Positions 27,413 through 36,721 of a stretch of 51,640 nucleotides of DNA are shown piece after piece. The notes beneath the pieces were generated by a model that saw only the letters and a list, made by a program, of their open reading frames with translations, had not been told where the DNA came from and made no database searches. A program made the position numbers and the translations under genes. Source of the DNA: Dysgonamonadaceae bacterium (lineage in GTDB: Bacteria > Bacteroidota > Bacteroidia > Bacteroidales > Dysgonomonadaceae); the NCBI GenBank assembly GCA_031272205.1, contig JAISUH010000064.1, positions 1-51,640 of the forward strand. Direction: 5' to 3'. Positions within the stretch are counted from its first letter, which is position 1. Each line of letters starts with the position of its first letter.

Positions 27413-30400
27413 TTAAAAAGTAAGATCTAAACCGAACATGAACGTTTTGGGCCAGGGGTAATACGCTTGATTGTCGTAATCGCTATTGCCGCTTCTGGAT
27501 ATCGCTCCTTCGGGATCAACGTATTTCGAATTTTTCTTGATGGGAGACCAATAGCAGAGGTTCTCACCGGAGAAATAAACGCGCAAATGATCAATGCCGG
27601 CCTTTTTCGTGATAGTTACCGGAACGGTGTATCCTACCGTCAGATTCTTGAATCGCAGGTAGCGGATATTTTGCAGGTAGTGATCGTTCACCTTGCTCAA
27701 ATAACCGCCCGTTGAAAGATAAGGCCTTGCACGCGGGAAATAGGAATCTTGATTGTCCTCTGCCCATACTTTGTCGGCAAAATCCGCCGGAAGGAAGGTC
27801 AGGTAGGGGTAGGAATAGCAACCCCAGAAAGGCATCGACCGTCCGTGAGGATACCAATAGTGGTTTCCTGTTCCCTGGAAGAAAACGGAGGCGTCGAAAC
27901 CTACCCATTTGATGTTGGCATTGATACCGTAAGAAAGGCTGGGAAGCGCGTTCCCTAATATCTTGAGGTCGCCCGGATCATTCACTGTGTTGCTGCCGAT
28001 ACCCCATTTGCCATCCCCGTCGGTATCGAGGAATTTGAGGTCGCCGGCAAGCCATCCACCGGTCAGGCGGCTGGAAACATAGCTCAGATCCACCTCTTTG
28101 GCGTAGGCTTGCGCTTCTTCATCGGTTTTGAAAAATCCGTCGGTCGTAAAGCCCCAGATTTCGCCGATGCGCATTCCTTCGTAATAGGCTTTGGCAAACG
28201 ATTTTTCGGGGTTATCGTATTTGGTAATCACGCTTTTGAAATCGCTGAGATTGAATCCGAGGCCGTATTCAAAGGGCTTATTGGCAACTAAGAACTGATC
28301 CCTCCAGTTGATGGAAAATTCGTATCCTTTCGTCCTCAGGTCGGCGGTGTTCATATCGGGGGGATCGGCTCCATAAACGCTGGGCAGCGCGATGCCGGCG
28401 GTCAACATGTCTTTGGTATCGCGGATATATACATCGCCTGTGAAGTTGAGTCGATTGTTCAAAAAAGTAGCGTCGAGACCGAGGTTCCATTGTTGAGCGG
28501 TTTCCCAAGTCAGGTCGGAGGCCACAGGCGCACCCAGCGAGGAGTATTGCGCCATGGAAGAACCTTCGTTGAAGGAATATGCCGCGAATTTGTTGATCGA
28601 AACCAGACGCATGTACGCATAATAGGACGAAATGTTCTGATTGCCGAGACTGCCGAAAGAAGCCCTCAATTTCAGGTTATCGACGGTTTTGCGAGCCGGT
28701 TCGAAGAAGGATTCTTCGGAGATGCGCCATCCTACGGATGCCGAAGGGAACCAGCCCCAACGGCTTCCCGCAGCGAAACGCGAAGTTCCGTCGAGACGTC
28801 CGCTCACTTCGGCGAGATAACGGCCTTTGTAATCGTAATTGACCCGCCCGAAGTAGCCTAAGAGCGCGTAGTCGTTCTGTCCGCCGCTAACGCCGGTAAT
28901 GGTCTCGCCGGCATCATTCGGAGATACAAGGTTCAAGTCGTCCAAATCCACCGAGGCGAGATTTTGCCCCCATGCTCCAACGTTCTTGCTGGCCCATGTT
29001 TCGTAGTTGAACCCGCCGGTAGCCGACACGTGGTGTGCATCGCCGAACGTTTCGTTGTAGTTGGCGAATACATTGGTCGAAAGATATTGTCTTGTGTTGA
29101 CGGTTTCATCGAGCTGATTCTGACCGGCGCCGGTGGCGTAGGAGGCCATTGCGGCATCGGGATATTCGCGGTAATACATCTCGGAGCTGCGGCTCGTATT
29201 GCGCGTTTGATATTGGCGGAAAGTGAAATCGCCTGTAATACTCAATGATTTGACCGGAGTAATGACCAATCGTGCGGTGTTGGAGAAATCGCTTGCGCGA
29301 TCCACGTTGCGGTGAGTTCCTTCGTTGAGGATGATGTGGCGGCCGTTACCCACTTTGTAGCTCAAATACGGGGTTCCGTAAAGCCACGAACCGTCGGGGT
29401 TCTTCATGGGGAAGCAGGCCAATGCGTGGCTGGCCAGATAACCTAAAGTGTTTTCTATGCTGCCGTCTCCCAATGAGGAGTAATCCGAAGCGTAAAACGA
29501 CGTGTTGTTGGACAAGGTTGCATACTTGTTGATCCGAAAATCGAGTTTCGAACGCATGTTGTATTTGTTGAACACGTCGGGAATGGCGCGTTGAATACCT
29601 TCCTGTCGGTCGTAAGCTGCCGAAACAAGGTACTTGATGTCTTTCGAGCCCCCGCTGAGGGATACATTGTGCTGCTGAACCGGACGTTTTTCACGGAAAA
29701 GCATATCCCACCAATCGTAGTTACCGTAATAGACCCACTGCTTCCGGCCGTTTCGCACTTCTTCGACGACCCAGGGGCGGTCGGGGTTCTCCGTTTTGTC
29801 GTTTACACGAGCAAGGAGCTGCTGCATATCCTGATCGGTGTAATTGACGTACAAAGTTCCCGAATCGGCTTTCCAAAACTTATTGACCATATAAACAGAC
29901 CAGTATCCCCGGTTTTCGTAGTCGGTTGAGGAGGTTGATTCTTCCCATCCGAAACGGCCGCTGTAGCGCACCGTAGCTTTGCCTTCCTTTGCCGCGCCTG
30001 ATTTGGTGGTAACCAAAATAACGCCAAAAGCTGCGCGTGCTCCGTATATGGCGGCTGCGGCAGCATCTTTGATGACGGAAATCGATTCCACGTCATTTGG
30101 ATTGACACGGTTAAGGTCGCCGACAGCGCCATCAATCAGGATGAGCGGCTCGGCCCCGTTGATCGAGGTTATACCGCGGATATTGATGTCGGGCGTACTG
30201 CCGGGCTTTCCCGAAGACGTCGTGATGTTAAGCCCCGATACGGAACCTTGTAACATGTGTGTCACAGAATGGGCAACGCGGTCTTCGAGGTCTTTGCCTC
30301 CCACAACCGCTATGGAACCCGTAAGATTGACTTTTTTCTGCGTACCGTAACCGACAACGACCGCTTCATCAAGAAGAACGGCGTCTTCTTGCAGGTAAAC

Positions 30401-30682
30401 GGTAATGCTCTTTTGGGTTGCAGAAACCTTTATCTTTTGGGAAATAAATCCCATAAACGAAACATTCAGGACAACGTCTCCCGATGGAACTTCAAATGCA
30501 AAACTTCCGTCATCGGAAGTAATGCTTCCTTTGGTCGTGCCATCAAGCTGAACAAGCACTCCCAGCATGGGCTGTTGTTCAGCATCAAAGACTTTTCCTG
30601 AGATCTCTCTGGTCTGAGCCGACAGGGATAACCCTCCCATTATCAGAAACAGAGATAGAACCAATAGTCTAAATACTCTCAT
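27413..30682 (-). CDS. SusC/RagA family TonB-linked outer-membrane transporter
   Basis: The protein has 1089 residues. A signal peptide (MRVFRLLVLSLFLIMGGLSLSAQ) is followed by a carboxypeptidase-like regulatory domain (GKVFDAEQQPMLGVLVQLDG, residues about 28-110). The TonB box and SusC signature (DEAVVVGYGTQKKVNLTGSI) come next, then the plug with INIRGITSINGAEPLILIDG and SISVIKDAAAAAIYGARAAFG, and a long barrel. It should import the substrate captured by the SusD lipoprotein encoded 22 bases downstream, powered by TonB. It follows the calcineurin-like phosphoesterase by 42 bases, with no promoter box seen between, so it appears to be expressed together with the upstream glp genes. Confidence 0.97.
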   Translation of the reverse strand: MRVFRLLVLSLFLIMGGLSLSAQTREISGKVFDAEQQPMLGVLVQLDGTTKGSITSDDGSFAFEVPSGDVVLNVSFMGFISQKIKVSATQKSITVYLQEDAVLLDEAVVVGYGTQKKVNLTGSIAVVGGKDLEDRVAHSVTHMLQGSVSGLNITTSSGKPGSTPDINIRGITSINGAEPLILIDGAVGDLNRVNPNDVESISVIKDAAAAAIYGARAAFGVILVTTKSGAAKEGKATVRYSGRFGWEESTSSTDYENRGYWSVYMVNKFWKADSGTLYVNYTDQDMQQLLARVNDKTENPDRPWVVEEVRNGRKQWVYYGNYDWWDMLFREKRPVQQHNVSLSGGSKDIKYLVSAAYDRQEGIQRAIPDVFNKYNMRSKLDFRINKYATLSNNTSFYASDYSSLGDGSIENTLGYLASHALACFPMKNPDGSWLYGTPYLSYKVGNGRHIILNEGTHRNVDRASDFSNTARLVITPVKSLSITGDFTFRQYQTRNTSRSSEMYYREYPDAAMASYATGAGQNQLDETVNTRQYLSTNVFANYNETFGDAHHVSATGGFNYETWASKNVGAWGQNLASVDLDDLNLVSPNDAGETITGVSGGQNDYALLGYFGRVNYDYKGRYLAEVSGRLDGTSRFAAGSRWGWFPSASVGWRISEESFFEPARKTVDNLKLRASFGSLGNQNISSYYAYMRLVSINKFAAYSFNEGSSMAQYSSLGAPVASDLTWETAQQWNLGLDATFLNNRLNFTGDVYIRDTKDMLTAGIALPSVYGADPPDMNTADLRTKGYEFSINWRDQFLVANKPFEYGLGFNLSDFKSVITKYDNPEKSFAKAYYEGMRIGEIWGFTTDGFFKTDEEAQAYAKEVDLSYVSSRLTGGWLAGDLKFLDTDGDGKWGIGSNTVNDPGDLKILGNALPSLSYGINANIKWVGFDASVFFQGTGNHYWYPHGRSMPFWGCYSYPYLTFLPADFADKVWAEDNQDSYFPRARPYLSTGGYLSKVNDHYLQNIRYLRFKNLTVGYTVPVTITKKAGIDHLRVYFSGENLCYWSPIKKNSKYVDPEGAISRSGNSDYDNQAYYPWPKTFMFGLDLTF

Positions 30683-30724
30683 AAAATCAATGTTTTTAGG
30701 TGTTAGTGATAGTTTATATAATTA

Positions 30725-32692
30725 TCATTTATTCAGATAGTCATCTGTCGAAAATGCTTTTGGTCGCTGCATGTTTTCGGTCCATGTGTTTCCAAATTCA
30801 TCTTTGACGGTAATTACCAAGTCCACATCGGCGCTGCTCGCTGTTACCTTAAAGAAATGGGTGAATTTATCGGTGATGAACGAGGGCGTTGTTGAGAGAC
30901 TTGCACTGTTGAATCGTTTTACGGAAAGCGCTGCTATGTGAAGCGGATCGTATGCCCATACTTCCGTGGGTGTCAGTGCGTTGTTGTTTTCGTCAACAAC
31001 ATTCAATGTCCATTTCGGATTCCAGTTCCACACGTTGATCAGCACCTCATTGTTGCTGTTCACCGGATAGGCATCGACGTATTTCAAATACTCGTTTTTG
31101 ACGGTTGTCGAAACAGTTGAGGGCATCAGCGGAACGTCGGCCATAGAGAAATGCACATTGTTGAGGTCGTAACTGCGGAATTGATAGTTTTCCGGCCATC
31201 CGGTAGCTTTATACATCCACTTGAAGTCGGTTCCGGAAATATCCCAGACGCCATATCCCCCCGGAGTTCCGTCGAGACTGATGTGAACGCCCGGCGTAAG
31301 GTTGCCCGACCACCACCACGACGCGCATATCGCCCCCGAATTGTGCTCAGAGAAATTTTGCCCGCCTACGATAGCGGCTTCGGGCGTTACGTTGAAAATC
31401 ATGTGCGTATGACCCGTTACAAACTGTACCTTATATCCGTTTAAGATCGAAAAAAGTTGATTGGTATTTGTCGCATCGTGGTCGATCTTAAACCCGGTTG
31501 TGGTTGGATAAAACACTTGCGCGTGCATCGCAACGACAAGAGGTGTCGTTTTGCTCACGTATGACAGGTCTTTAGCCAACCATTGCAACTGTTCGGTTGA
31601 GATGGTTTTTTTGTAATTGCGGGATGTAGTGCCGTCGTATTGGCTGCAATCAATATCGTCCAAAATAACATAGTGAACCTTGCCTATATTGAAGGAATAG
31701 TAGGTGGGGGCAATTTTGTCCCGATATTGTATTTCTGCAGCAAAATCCGATGTGGCTTTGAAATCGTTGTCGTGGTTGCCCATGACATGGAATATCTGCA
31801 AATTTTTGACCCCGTTGTTGATGTCTTCCAAATATTGCGGAAATTGGTATTTGTTGTCGTACCAATACAAATCCCAAGTCATGTCTCCAAGGGCAATAGC
31901 GTACATTTTCTCGCTTTTGTGGCTGTTCATGTAGTTGCTCAGGTCAGCTGTGAAATTAGCAAATTGTTCCCTGTCTTTTGTGCGGTTGGCAAGGTGCATG
32001 TCTCCGAGCATAAAGATTTTGTAGGTATCCTGATTGTTCACTTTTGTGAGCGTGAAATCCACCCGTTCGACATCATTAGTTTCTCCTTTCAAGGTGTATT
32101 GGAACAAAGGCAACACGCCGTCGGACGGCACTTCGTACCCGCTTGGCACGGAGATGAATACCTTGCCGTTTTTCTTGGCTGACTTGAGTTGGTAGATGCC
32201 ATCCTTATTGGTTGCGGTTACCTCTACGCCGTCGGACACTACTACATTTTCCACGCCGCCGGCAGTTGTAGAGACGATGCCGTAAACCGTGGTGCCTGCA
32301 TCCGGGACAAAACCGATGTCTTCAACAACCTTTATGTAGGTTTTTCCCATCAATTTCTTTCGCGAGTCTCTTTTGATGTAAATGGTGTAATTGCCGGTTG
32401 TGCAGCTATTACCCAAACGGATGGTGAAGCTTGTGGACGATACATTGACGATGCTGCAAACATAAGATACGCCCGCATCCGATTCAATAATAAATGAATC
32501 GGAGATCTGTGGAGCTTTCCCGTTCTTTACCGTAAAGGTATATTCACCGCCTTTGGTGATTTCAATCAAAGTCGGAAGTTCAAACTGTACATCAAACTCA
32601 TTGACAACAGGTTCATCTTCTTTGCCGCCGCAGGTAATAAACTGAAAAGCGATGACAAGCAGGAGCAATAAATACTTCGTATTGTTTTTCAT
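30725..32692 (-). CDS. Lipoprotein calcineurin-like phosphoesterase with N- and C-terminal accessory domains
   Basis: The protein has 655 residues; the signal peptide ends FQFITCGGKED, so it is lipid-anchored. An Ig-like N-terminal region precedes a carboxypeptidase-regulatory-like segment (TVYGIVSTTAGGVENVVVSDG, near residue 135). The metallophosphoesterase core has all its metal ligands: MLGDMHLANR, IALGDMTWD, HVMGNHDND, VAMHAQVF and VTGHTHMIF. A C-terminal domain of about 200 residues follows, as in the MetallophosN-Metallophos-MetallophosC type. It should cut phosphodiesters or phosphomonoesters at the cell surface or in the periplasm. Between the exported GDPD gene (31 bases upstream) and susC (42 bases downstream), it is well placed to process the polymer or head group of the locus substrate. 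Confidence 0.93.
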   Translation of the reverse strand: MKNNTKYLLLLLVIAFQFITCGGKEDEPVVNEFDVQFELPTLIEITKGGEYTFTVKNGKAPQISDSFIIESDAGVSYVCSIVNVSSTSFTIRLGNSCTTGNYTIYIKRDSRKKLMGKTYIKVVEDIGFVPDAGTTVYGIVSTTAGGVENVVVSDGVEVTATNKDGIYQLKSAKKNGKVFISVPSGYEVPSDGVLPLFQYTLKGETNDVERVDFTLTKVNNQDTYKIFMLGDMHLANRTKDREQFANFTADLSNYMNSHKSEKMYAIALGDMTWDLYWYDNKYQFPQYLEDINNGVKNLQIFHVMGNHDNDFKATSDFAAEIQYRDKIAPTYYSFNIGKVHYVILDDIDCSQYDGTTSRNYKKTISTEQLQWLAKDLSYVSKTTPLVVAMHAQVFYPTTTGFKIDHDATNTNQLFSILNGYKVQFVTGHTHMIFNVTPEAAIVGGQNFSEHNSGAICASWWWSGNLTPGVHISLDGTPGGYGVWDISGTDFKWMYKATGWPENYQFRSYDLNNVHFSMADVPLMPSTVSTTVKNEYLKYVDAYPVNSNNEVLINVWNWNPKWTLNVVDENNNALTPTEVWAYDPLHIAALSVKRFNSASLSTTPSFITDKFTHFFKVTASSADVDLVITVKDEFGNTWTENMQRPKAFSTDDYLNK

Positions 32693-32723
32693 TTCGAAAC
32701 TTTAGTTTTTCAAATTAAAATGC

Positions 32724-33482
32724 TTAATGGATCAGTTTCTGCAGTTTTTCGGGATAGTCTGTTGTGATATAGTCCACACCCAAATCGATAAAATAGTTCA
32801 TGTCAGCCTCCTCATCTACGGTCCACACATTTACTTCCAAGCCCAGTTTGTGGCTCTCCTCCACCCATTCAGGATGTTGCTTCAGCGCTTTTATCGAATA
32901 ATCGATACCGGCCAAACCCAAACTCTTTATTTTTTTGGGAGACAGGTCTCCATCCAAGTAGTATATTTTTGTGTCGGGGATCAATTTTTTAAAGGCCAAG
33001 CAAGCATTAATCGAAAATGCGATGATGTCCGTGCGATCCAATACGTTGTGTTTTTTCAGAGCCTTGACTATCCTCAGCGCCGATTCATCTTCTCTTGATA
33101 AATCGGTCAATGATTTCATTTCCAATACAATACGGGTATTCGGCTTGCTTGCTGCGGATTTCAGATATTCATCCAACGTCGGAAGTTGTTCTCCGTTGTC
33201 CAAACGCACTTTCCGAATCTCGGAAAAGGGGCTTGTTTCCATATTTACGCCTTTAAAGGTTCGGTCGTGATTGACCACCAATTTTCCGTCGGTTGTCATC
33301 CAAACGTCAAATTCCGAGCCAAAAGCTCCGATAGAATCGGCTTTTGCAAAAGAGGTCAATGAATTTTGCGCCGATCCGGGCGCCTTCCAATAGCCGCGGT
33401 GTGCAACGACCTTTACCTGTGCTTGCGAAATAGAAAATAGGGCAAATGCGAATAATGCCAAGAAAGTAATTTTTTTAATCAT
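32724..33482 (-). CDS. Exported glycerophosphodiester phosphodiesterase (GDPD)
   Basis: The protein has 252 residues with a signal peptide (MIKKITFLALFAFALFSISQAQ), so it acts in the periplasm. Catalytic residues of the GDPD TIM barrel are present: VAHRG with His28 and Arg29, GSEFDVWMTTDG with Glu57 and Asp59, NHDRT with His72, and VLEMKS. The usual PENT sequence after HRG is AQNS here. The product would be sn-glycerol-3-phosphate plus an alcohol. It lies two genes from glpT, the importer of that product, with the HAD phosphatase between. No lipobox is seen, so it is likely soluble. Confidence 0.93.
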   Translation of the reverse strand: MIKKITFLALFAFALFSISQAQVKVVAHRGYWKAPGSAQNSLTSFAKADSIGAFGSEFDVWMTTDGKLVVNHDRTFKGVNMETSPFSEIRKVRLDNGEQLPTLDEYLKSAASKPNTRIVLEMKSLTDLSREDESALRIVKALKKHNVLDRTDIIAFSINACLAFKKLIPDTKIYYLDGDLSPKKIKSLGLAGIDYSIKALKQHPEWVEESHKLGLEVNVWTVDEEADMNYFIDLGVDYITTDYPEKLQKLIH

Positions 33483-33507
33483 GTTGTTTAAATATTAAGT
33501 AGTTTTG

Positions 33508-34449
33508 TTATTGAGGATTGGAGGTGTCTTTGTTCCTCCGAATCTTCCATTGTTCCGTATGATAACCGATACCGGGATCGACAGAATCTTTGCAATAGAC
33601 AATGATACCGTCGTTTTGTTCCCAATACGTTTTCACCGTGTGTCCGGCAATTACGCCGTCTTCTTTCGGGCGGATCGTCGAATTGTCGGGGTTAACCACA
33701 ATTTTCAGTCCGCTCGACAAGTTCAACATATCCAGGTCGCCTCGGCTGTTGCCTCCGACAATAAGGGGTTTCGCCTGTATGAAAGTCTCGATGGTGTAGC
33801 CTTTGCCGTCGTCCTGAGGGATGGGCATAATGACTGTGCCGCTCGACACGCCGTTCTCTATCACCGATTTCACGCCGACGATATTGAGCATCGGTATGTT
33901 TAATTCTTCCGAGACGAATTTCTGATACAACAATTCGGGTGAGGCCGTCAATATCCACACTTCGAAGCCGTAATTTTTCAGATTGGCGATCAACTTTTTC
34001 ATTTCGGGATAGATTCTTCCTTTATAGGATTTTTGGTAGCAATCCGCTCCTATTTGCCTGATTTGGTCGGCCGTTAATCCCGATAGAAAATGCACCCGGT
34101 CTTCCACGTATTCTTTGCTGACGTTGTCCCCATTTTCGACCATACGGTTTAAAATGGCTAATTTTTTCAACGACAGCGAGTCGGTTTTGCCCTTGTAATT
34201 CTCATCGGCATACATGTAAAGCGCTTCGTCGGCAAGATAATAGGGCACTTGCCCGAAAACAGTCCCGTCGCAATCGAACACGGCGACTTTCCGGCCTTCG
34301 TAATGCTTCTTCGAATTTAAAAAAGTTTCAATCCGCTGATTAACCTCTTTCGACCATCCTTTTATCGGAACAAATTTTTGCGCGTTCAACGGGACGGCGC
34401 CGAAGATAACGGCGAAGAATAATAAATGGATAAAGAGTTTTTTACTCAT
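33508..34449 (-). CDS. Exported HAD-family phosphatase
   Basis: The protein has 313 residues with a signal peptide (MSKKLFIHLLFFAVIFGAVPLNAQ). HAD motifs are complete: motif I VFDCDGT with Asp59 as nucleophile and Asp61 as acid, motif II ILTASP, a motif III lysine in DDGKGY, and motif IV GGNSRGDLDML. A helical cap follows motif I. It resembles phosphoserine-phosphatase-like and phosphorylcholine-phosphatase-like enzymes of the same superfamily. Secreted HAD enzymes of this kind remove phosphate from small monoesters. Placed between GDPD and GlpT it could act on a phosphorylated head group such as phosphocholine or phosphoethanolamine, or make glycerol for GlpF from glycerol-3-phosphate. The substrate is inferred from context only. 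Confidence 0.85.
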   Translation of the reverse strand: MSKKLFIHLLFFAVIFGAVPLNAQKFVPIKGWSKEVNQRIETFLNSKKHYEGRKVAVFDCDGTVFGQVPYYLADEALYMYADENYKGKTDSLSLKKLAILNRMVENGDNVSKEYVEDRVHFLSGLTADQIRQIGADCYQKSYKGRIYPEMKKLIANLKNYGFEVWILTASPELLYQKFVSEELNIPMLNIVGVKSVIENGVSSGTVIMPIPQDDGKGYTIETFIQAKPLIVGGNSRGDLDMLNLSSGLKIVVNPDNSTIRPKEDGVIAGHTVKTYWEQNDGIIVYCKDSVDPGIGYHTEQWKIRRNKDTSNPQ

Positions 34450-34497
34450 AATTTTTTCTTTTAGTGTATTTTATATTGTATGCTGCGGAACGATTGT

Positions 34498-35919
34498 TTA
34501 ATGTCCGTTTTTTTGTGCCTTCCTCAATTGTTTTTCTTTTCTTGAAACAATGAGCATCAATAAAATAGCTAAAACGCAACTGAGGACGAGAACTGCGAAA
34601 TATGAGTTCCAGGTAAGGTCTGTGTCGATCAGATACCCCAGCAAGTTGTTCGCTAAGAGCGCTGTTCCAAAGAAATAACCGAAGAATCCCGTCAGTCCGG
34701 CCGATGTGCCGGCTGCATTTTTCGGTGACAAATCCAATGCCTGAACGCCAATCAACATAATCGGACCGTATATCAGGAAGCCTATGGATATCAGGGTGAT
34801 GTTATCGATCATTTGGGTGTTTGTGGTAAACAAATGCAAGATCGAGTCGATAGCGCCTCCCTGACCGTTTTTCCAATAAACCAATACGGCTATCATCGTT
34901 AGAGCCATAAAGATGATATTTGCAATGGCTCTTCGGCCGTTGAATACTTTATCGCTGATCCATCCGCAGAGTATCGTTCCGGGAATCGCCGCCAATTCGT
35001 AGTAGGCGTAAGCCCATCCCGACTCTTTGATATTATAGCCTTTGACCTGTTGCAGATAAGTGGGCGCCCAGTCGAGAACCCCGTATCTCACCAAATAAAC
35101 GAAGATATTTGCAATGGCAACAAACCAAAGGATCTTATTGTTCAGTACGTATTTAAAAAAGATGTCTTTGGTAGAAAGAACCTTTTCCTGAGCTTCCGTG
35201 TAGTTCGGCGAATAGTCGTTGCGGTGTTTTTCGATAGTAGGCAAGCCGCAGGAGCCCGGATTATCGCGGATCAGCAGATAGGCAATCAGGGCGATTAGAA
35301 TGGCGATGACAGCCGGCAGGACGAAAAAACCAAACTGGGCGCTGAGCAATTTCGGGTATCCTTGCATCAATAAAAACGAGAATCCGAACGAGGTTATCGG
35401 GCCGAGAGCAGCCCCTCCCACATTGTGCGCGGTATTCCATAAAGACACTATTGAACCTCGCTCTGTTATGGAGTACCAGTGGGTCATGACACGGCCGCAG
35501 GGTGGCCATCCCATTCCGCCGACCCAACCGATCAAAAATTGGCAGACGGCCATAGTCGCCACATTGTAGAGCCCCAGCTTTGAGCCTGCAAGCATGATAG
35601 CCAAGGAAGCCAATATAAGGCCTAAGGGCAAGAATTTGCGAGCATCCGAGCGATCGGATATTCCACCCATGATGAATTTCGACAATCCGTAGGCAAACGC
35701 ATTTAACGAGAGGGCGAAGCCCAGGGAGGACTTCGAAATTCCCAAGGTTTCTTCTAAAATGGGCATTGCCAAGGAAAAATTTTTCCGTACCAGATAGAAG
35801 GCTGCATAGCCCAAAAATATTCCAATAAAAACTTGAATTCGGTATAAAGGATATGCCGAATCTATTTCTTTTTGGGTTCTTAACGGTTTATCGGAGGGTG
35901 GCAGTAAAATATTTTTCAT
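34498..35919 (-). CDS. glpT: Glycerol-3-phosphate:phosphate antiporter (MFS, OPA family)
   Basis: The protein has 473 residues and twelve predicted membrane segments. It follows Escherichia coli GlpT closely in what I can recall. FLGYAAFYLVRKNFSLAMP contains Arg45 and FVYLVRYGVLDWAPTYL contains the second arginine; these two bind the substrate phosphate in GlpT. GMGWPPCGRVMTHWYSITERG and PGTILCGWISDKVFNGRRA are also characteristic, which separates it from UhpT. It should import glycerol-3-phosphate in exchange for phosphate. It is 89 bases downstream of glpF and 48 upstream of the HAD gene. The 89-base gap is the largest in the unit and contains a possible internal -7 box. Confidence 0.95.
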   Translation of the reverse strand: MKNILLPPSDKPLRTQKEIDSAYPLYRIQVFIGIFLGYAAFYLVRKNFSLAMPILEETLGISKSSLGFALSLNAFAYGLSKFIMGGISDRSDARKFLPLGLILASLAIMLAGSKLGLYNVATMAVCQFLIGWVGGMGWPPCGRVMTHWYSITERGSIVSLWNTAHNVGGAALGPITSFGFSFLLMQGYPKLLSAQFGFFVLPAVIAILIALIAYLLIRDNPGSCGLPTIEKHRNDYSPNYTEAQEKVLSTKDIFFKYVLNNKILWFVAIANIFVYLVRYGVLDWAPTYLQQVKGYNIKESGWAYAYYELAAIPGTILCGWISDKVFNGRRAIANIIFMALTMIAVLVYWKNGQGGAIDSILHLFTTNTQMIDNITLISIGFLIYGPIMLIGVQALDLSPKNAAGTSAGLTGFFGYFFGTALLANNLLGYLIDTDLTWNSYFAVLVLSCVLAILLMLIVSRKEKQLRKAQKNGH

Positions 35920-35948
35920 TCTTTTTTTAGTTTAGTTGAAAGGGATAT

Positions 35949-35956
35949 CAAATGTA
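35949..35956 (-). promoter_or_regulatory. Possible internal -7 box before glpT
   Basis: CAAATGTA on the plus strand reads TACATTTG on the minus strand, matching TAnnTTTG, 30 bases upstream of the glpT ATG. No -33 partner is visible. It might give extra transcripts of glpT and the genes below it. Confidence 0.3.
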
Positions 35957-36008
35957 ATTAAAAAATTTGTTGCTAATGGTGATTTAATCTTTTTTAGTGT
36001 CCGCTGCT

Positions 36009-36710
36009 TTAAACGATTGCCATGTAAACTGCGGCGGCAATCATTGCGCCCGCAATCGGACCGAGAATCGGCACCCACGAATACGACCAGTCGCTGTCCC
36101 GCTTATCCTTTATCGGGAGGATGAAATGGGCTATGCGGGGAGCCAAATCGCGTGCAGGATTGATGGCGTAGCCTGTTGTGCCTCCCAAGCTCATCCCGAT
36201 GACAACGATCAGCAGCGCCACGGGAAAGGGGCCTTCAAAACCGCTACCTTCTTTTACGGCAAACAAAATTCCGAAAACCAGCATAAATGTGCCGATCACT
36301 TCGCAAACGAAGTTGTAAAAATAGTTCCTGATGGCCGGAATTGTACAAAAAACGCCCAATTTCAGGTCTTTATTTTCTTCGATATCGAAATGCTGTTTAT
36401 AGAATACATAAACGAGTACGGCTCCGAATATCCCGCCTAACAGTTGCGCGATAATATATCCGATTACGCTCCCCGAAAATTTCCCCGTAAGGGCAAGCCC
36501 AAGGGTAAGGGCAGGATTCAAATGAGCTCCCGAATAAGGTCCCGAAACGTATGCGGCGACGAACACCGCAAGTCCCCATGCGATGGTGATAACCGCCCAT
36601 CCGGCGTTATGACCTTTCGTTCCTTTCAAAATAACGTTGGCCACCACCCCATCCCCCAAGAGGATGAGGATTGCTGTTCCTATAAATTCGAATAATAAAT
36701 CCTGAGGCAT
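36009..36710 (-). CDS. glpF: Glycerol uptake facilitator (aquaglyceroporin)
   Basis: The protein has 233 residues from the ATG at 36710 (MPQDLLFEFIGTAILILLGDG), with six membrane segments and two half-helices. The first NPA box is in GAHLNPALTLG and the second in GYAINPARDLAPR. The Asp directly after NPAR is the hallmark that separates glycerol channels from water channels. The inserted loop before the second box and the GTFMLVFGILF helix fit GlpF. Longer in-frame starts upstream overlap the glpK reading frame and add no plausible sequence. It begins 11 bases after the glpK stop, so it is co-transcribed with the kinase that traps its substrate. Confidence 0.96.
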   Translation of the reverse strand: MPQDLLFEFIGTAILILLGDGVVANVILKGTKGHNAGWAVITIAWGLAVFVAAYVSGPYSGAHLNPALTLGLALTGKFSGSVIGYIIAQLLGGIFGAVLVYVFYKQHFDIEENKDLKLGVFCTIPAIRNYFYNFVCEVIGTFMLVFGILFAVKEGSGFEGPFPVALLIVVIGMSLGGTTGYAINPARDLAPRIAHFILPIKDKRDSDWSYSWVPILGPIAGAMIAAAVYMAIV

Positions 36711-36721
36711 AGTAAAAAAAT

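Noticed and set aside
24088-32692. An ordinary polysaccharide utilization locus around susCD
   Set aside because: No glycoside hydrolase, polysaccharide lyase, sulfatase or HTCS/anti-sigma regulator is nearby, and all neighbouring enzymes act on phosphoesters or glycerol.
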